Assembly (NCBI GenBank): GCA_027382625.1
Contig: JAJKFJ010005220.1
Location: 1-19,584 of the forward strand
Direction: 5' to 3'
From: Tetmemena sp. SeJ-2015
Lineage: Eukaryota; Ciliophora; Spirotrichea; Sporadotrichida; Oxytrichidae
Length of the DNA: 19,584 nucleotides
The notes below the pieces were generated by a model that ran no database searches, was not told where the DNA came from, and saw only the letters and a program-made list of their open reading frames with translations. Of this stretch, positions 18,701 through 19,584 are shown one piece after another. Both the position numbers and the translations under genes were made by a program. Every line of letters begins with the position of its first letter. Position 1 is the stretch's first letter.

Positions 18701-19584
18701 AAGAATTTTGTAATGAAATTACTCTAATATCTTTTTCTTTAGTTGAGTTCCTTAAATTTAAATACTTATTAAAAATAATTTTCTTTTAAATTATATGTTT
18801 TTATCTTTAAAAATATCTGTGAAATTTTATTTTTTTAATTATGTTTTTATAATTAATAAATTTTGAATGCTTAAAAAACTGTTTCTTGTGAGAGATGCCA
18901 AATTAATAGAAGAGTAAAACAAAGAATTAAAATACTCAATTATTCCCGATTTCTAAGATAAGAAGAACTCATCAAACAATGACATTGCTAAACTTATTCC
19001 AAATAAATGTGTCCTAAAAATTAAACTTGTATTTTTCTTTATCAATTTATACATCCATCTAAATTTTTTATTTTTCTCATTTAGAGATAAATTGCAAATA
19101 TGTAATACTTATAATAAATTAATTTTAAAGGGTTTTCTTATAATTTATATGAAATTATAAACTACGATTAAGTTTAGCACAAAATAACAATTCTTAAAAG
19201 GATTTTCAAGTTCGCGCCCGAGTGACATCTCAGTTTCTTTATTTTTCTTCGCACTAAGAAGGAGCGAGTCAGCAGCAGGTAGAATTGATCTAAGATTTAT
19301 TTATTTAATCAAAATAAAATTTTGCATAATGTTTTATAAAAATTAATGCAAAGATGACTATTATAATATTTAAAAAGATAGAGACCGAGTAGAGAAATTT
19401 CAAAACTAATCCAACTCTTCAATCTAAAGCAAAAAGATGAAGTTGCTCAGTCCTCCTGAGTTTAAAATGCAAAATTCTTCTAAAAAGGGTCACTCCAATG
19501 ACATATTAAAAAACAACTATGAGATCCCAAAAATAATCTATTCTAAGAAATCTCTCCCAAAATTAACTCATTTTTTTAAACTCA
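15761..19584 (+). CDS. ciliate-type two-pass membrane protein, 3' end beyond the window
   Basis: The first convincing exon opens IDSFGSRITYFLNEKVKKID, then a conserved-looking YQSTFGGIMTIFSTLAVLSF with a membrane helix (about 15880-15950). Acidic and polar extracellular-type sequence follows: DLYNDIQDNVFS and DEFDYAVQLSYGGTNTYNFQ (16270-16420), NNYLGSEYPRNQEYNYIPID (about 16780-16840), SYAYYLGTDAKIFFYKIQKQ (about 17750-17810). Near 17965-18140 comes GDTRKRYDNTLISVFISQAE, then NFNVVDAISQTGGFSSTIML and a second membrane helix (MLFFGLLTKIF). After that lies a basic tail: FNEKDARAFNKSKALSY (about 18645), KLFLVRDAKLIEEQNKELKY (18869 on), and KMKLLSPPEFKMQNSSKKGH at the right edge. The layout of TM, long loop, TM and GG-led helices resembles the large families of uncharacterised membrane proteins in ciliate genomes; that likeness is from memory and unsearched. 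Short introns (16070-16106, 16697-16731, 17914-17956 and others) join frames. The start codon is not found. Confidence 0.65.
16697..16731 (+). other. spliceosomal intron, 35 bases
   Basis: It starts GTAATTAAAA and ends CTTGTTCTTAG. It joins SPIDNLINS to KLELIWLKFLDYNSYLNNYL, where TGA is Trp (I-W-L). The frame change is exactly the one needed. Confidence 0.6.
17914..17956 (+). other. spliceosomal intron, 43 bases
   Basis: It starts GTAGTTTGAT and ends ATTTAAAAG. It lies between codons and joins WLKESYLYFY to QDYGDTRKRYDNTLISVF in the correct frame. Confidence 0.6.

Noticed and set aside
1..19584. Bacterial or phage origin
   Set aside because: Introns, recoded stops in many frames, no ribosome-binding pattern and no operon structure; only a ciliate reading makes the frames work.

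Overview
This window looks like nuclear DNA of a ciliate that reads all three standard stop codons as amino acids. TAA and TAG sit where glutamine fits and TGA sits where tryptophan fits, in long, well-formed reading frames on both strands. That combination is known from Condylostoma (Heterotrichea) and from karyorelicts such as Loxodes. I cannot choose between them, nor between macronuclear and micronuclear DNA. The sequence is strongly AT-rich. I saw no telomere repeats, rRNA genes, CRISPR or bacterial features. Gene calls here come from manual reading in the Q/Q/W code. Because no frame contains absolute stops, several frames can look open at once, so I relied on acidic-residue content, G-starting codons and whether an intron of the right length joins two frames. 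Exon limits are approximate unless an intron is given exactly.

Layout: 1-2760, a multi-exon gene on the minus strand running off the left edge. 2818-4375, a small inverted-repeat (MITE-like) element and a diverged second copy in the opposite orientation, with a weak plus-strand reading frame between them. 4612-5010, a compact minus-strand coiled-coil protein. 5560-6897, a short minus candidate and a plus gene that enters the left arm of a large inverted repeat. 6499-7310, that inverted repeat, whose two arms encode diverged copies of the same peptide, tail to tail. 6940-8979, a minus-strand gene with one membrane segment and a coiled coil.

9049-10853, a plus gene of at least four exons. 10859-11186, a small Q/P-rich minus gene converging on it with a few bases between, or overlapping it, depending on which stop is used. 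11258-14559, one or two plus genes for Ser/Asn/Gln-rich low-complexity protein. The 3' end lies in a near-perfect palindrome (14473-15139) with an unrelated ORF fragment in its loop. 15761-19584, a long plus gene, open at the right edge, for a ciliate-type membrane protein with two GG(I/F)-led transmembrane segments and a basic cytoplasmic tail.

Introns that reconcile frames are short (34-66 bases) with GT...AG ends. Two divergent gene pairs share gaps of about 70 bases. No pathway links the genes and none of the products could be named with confidence. The most notable points are the recoded stops, the gene-bearing inverted duplications and the MITE family.
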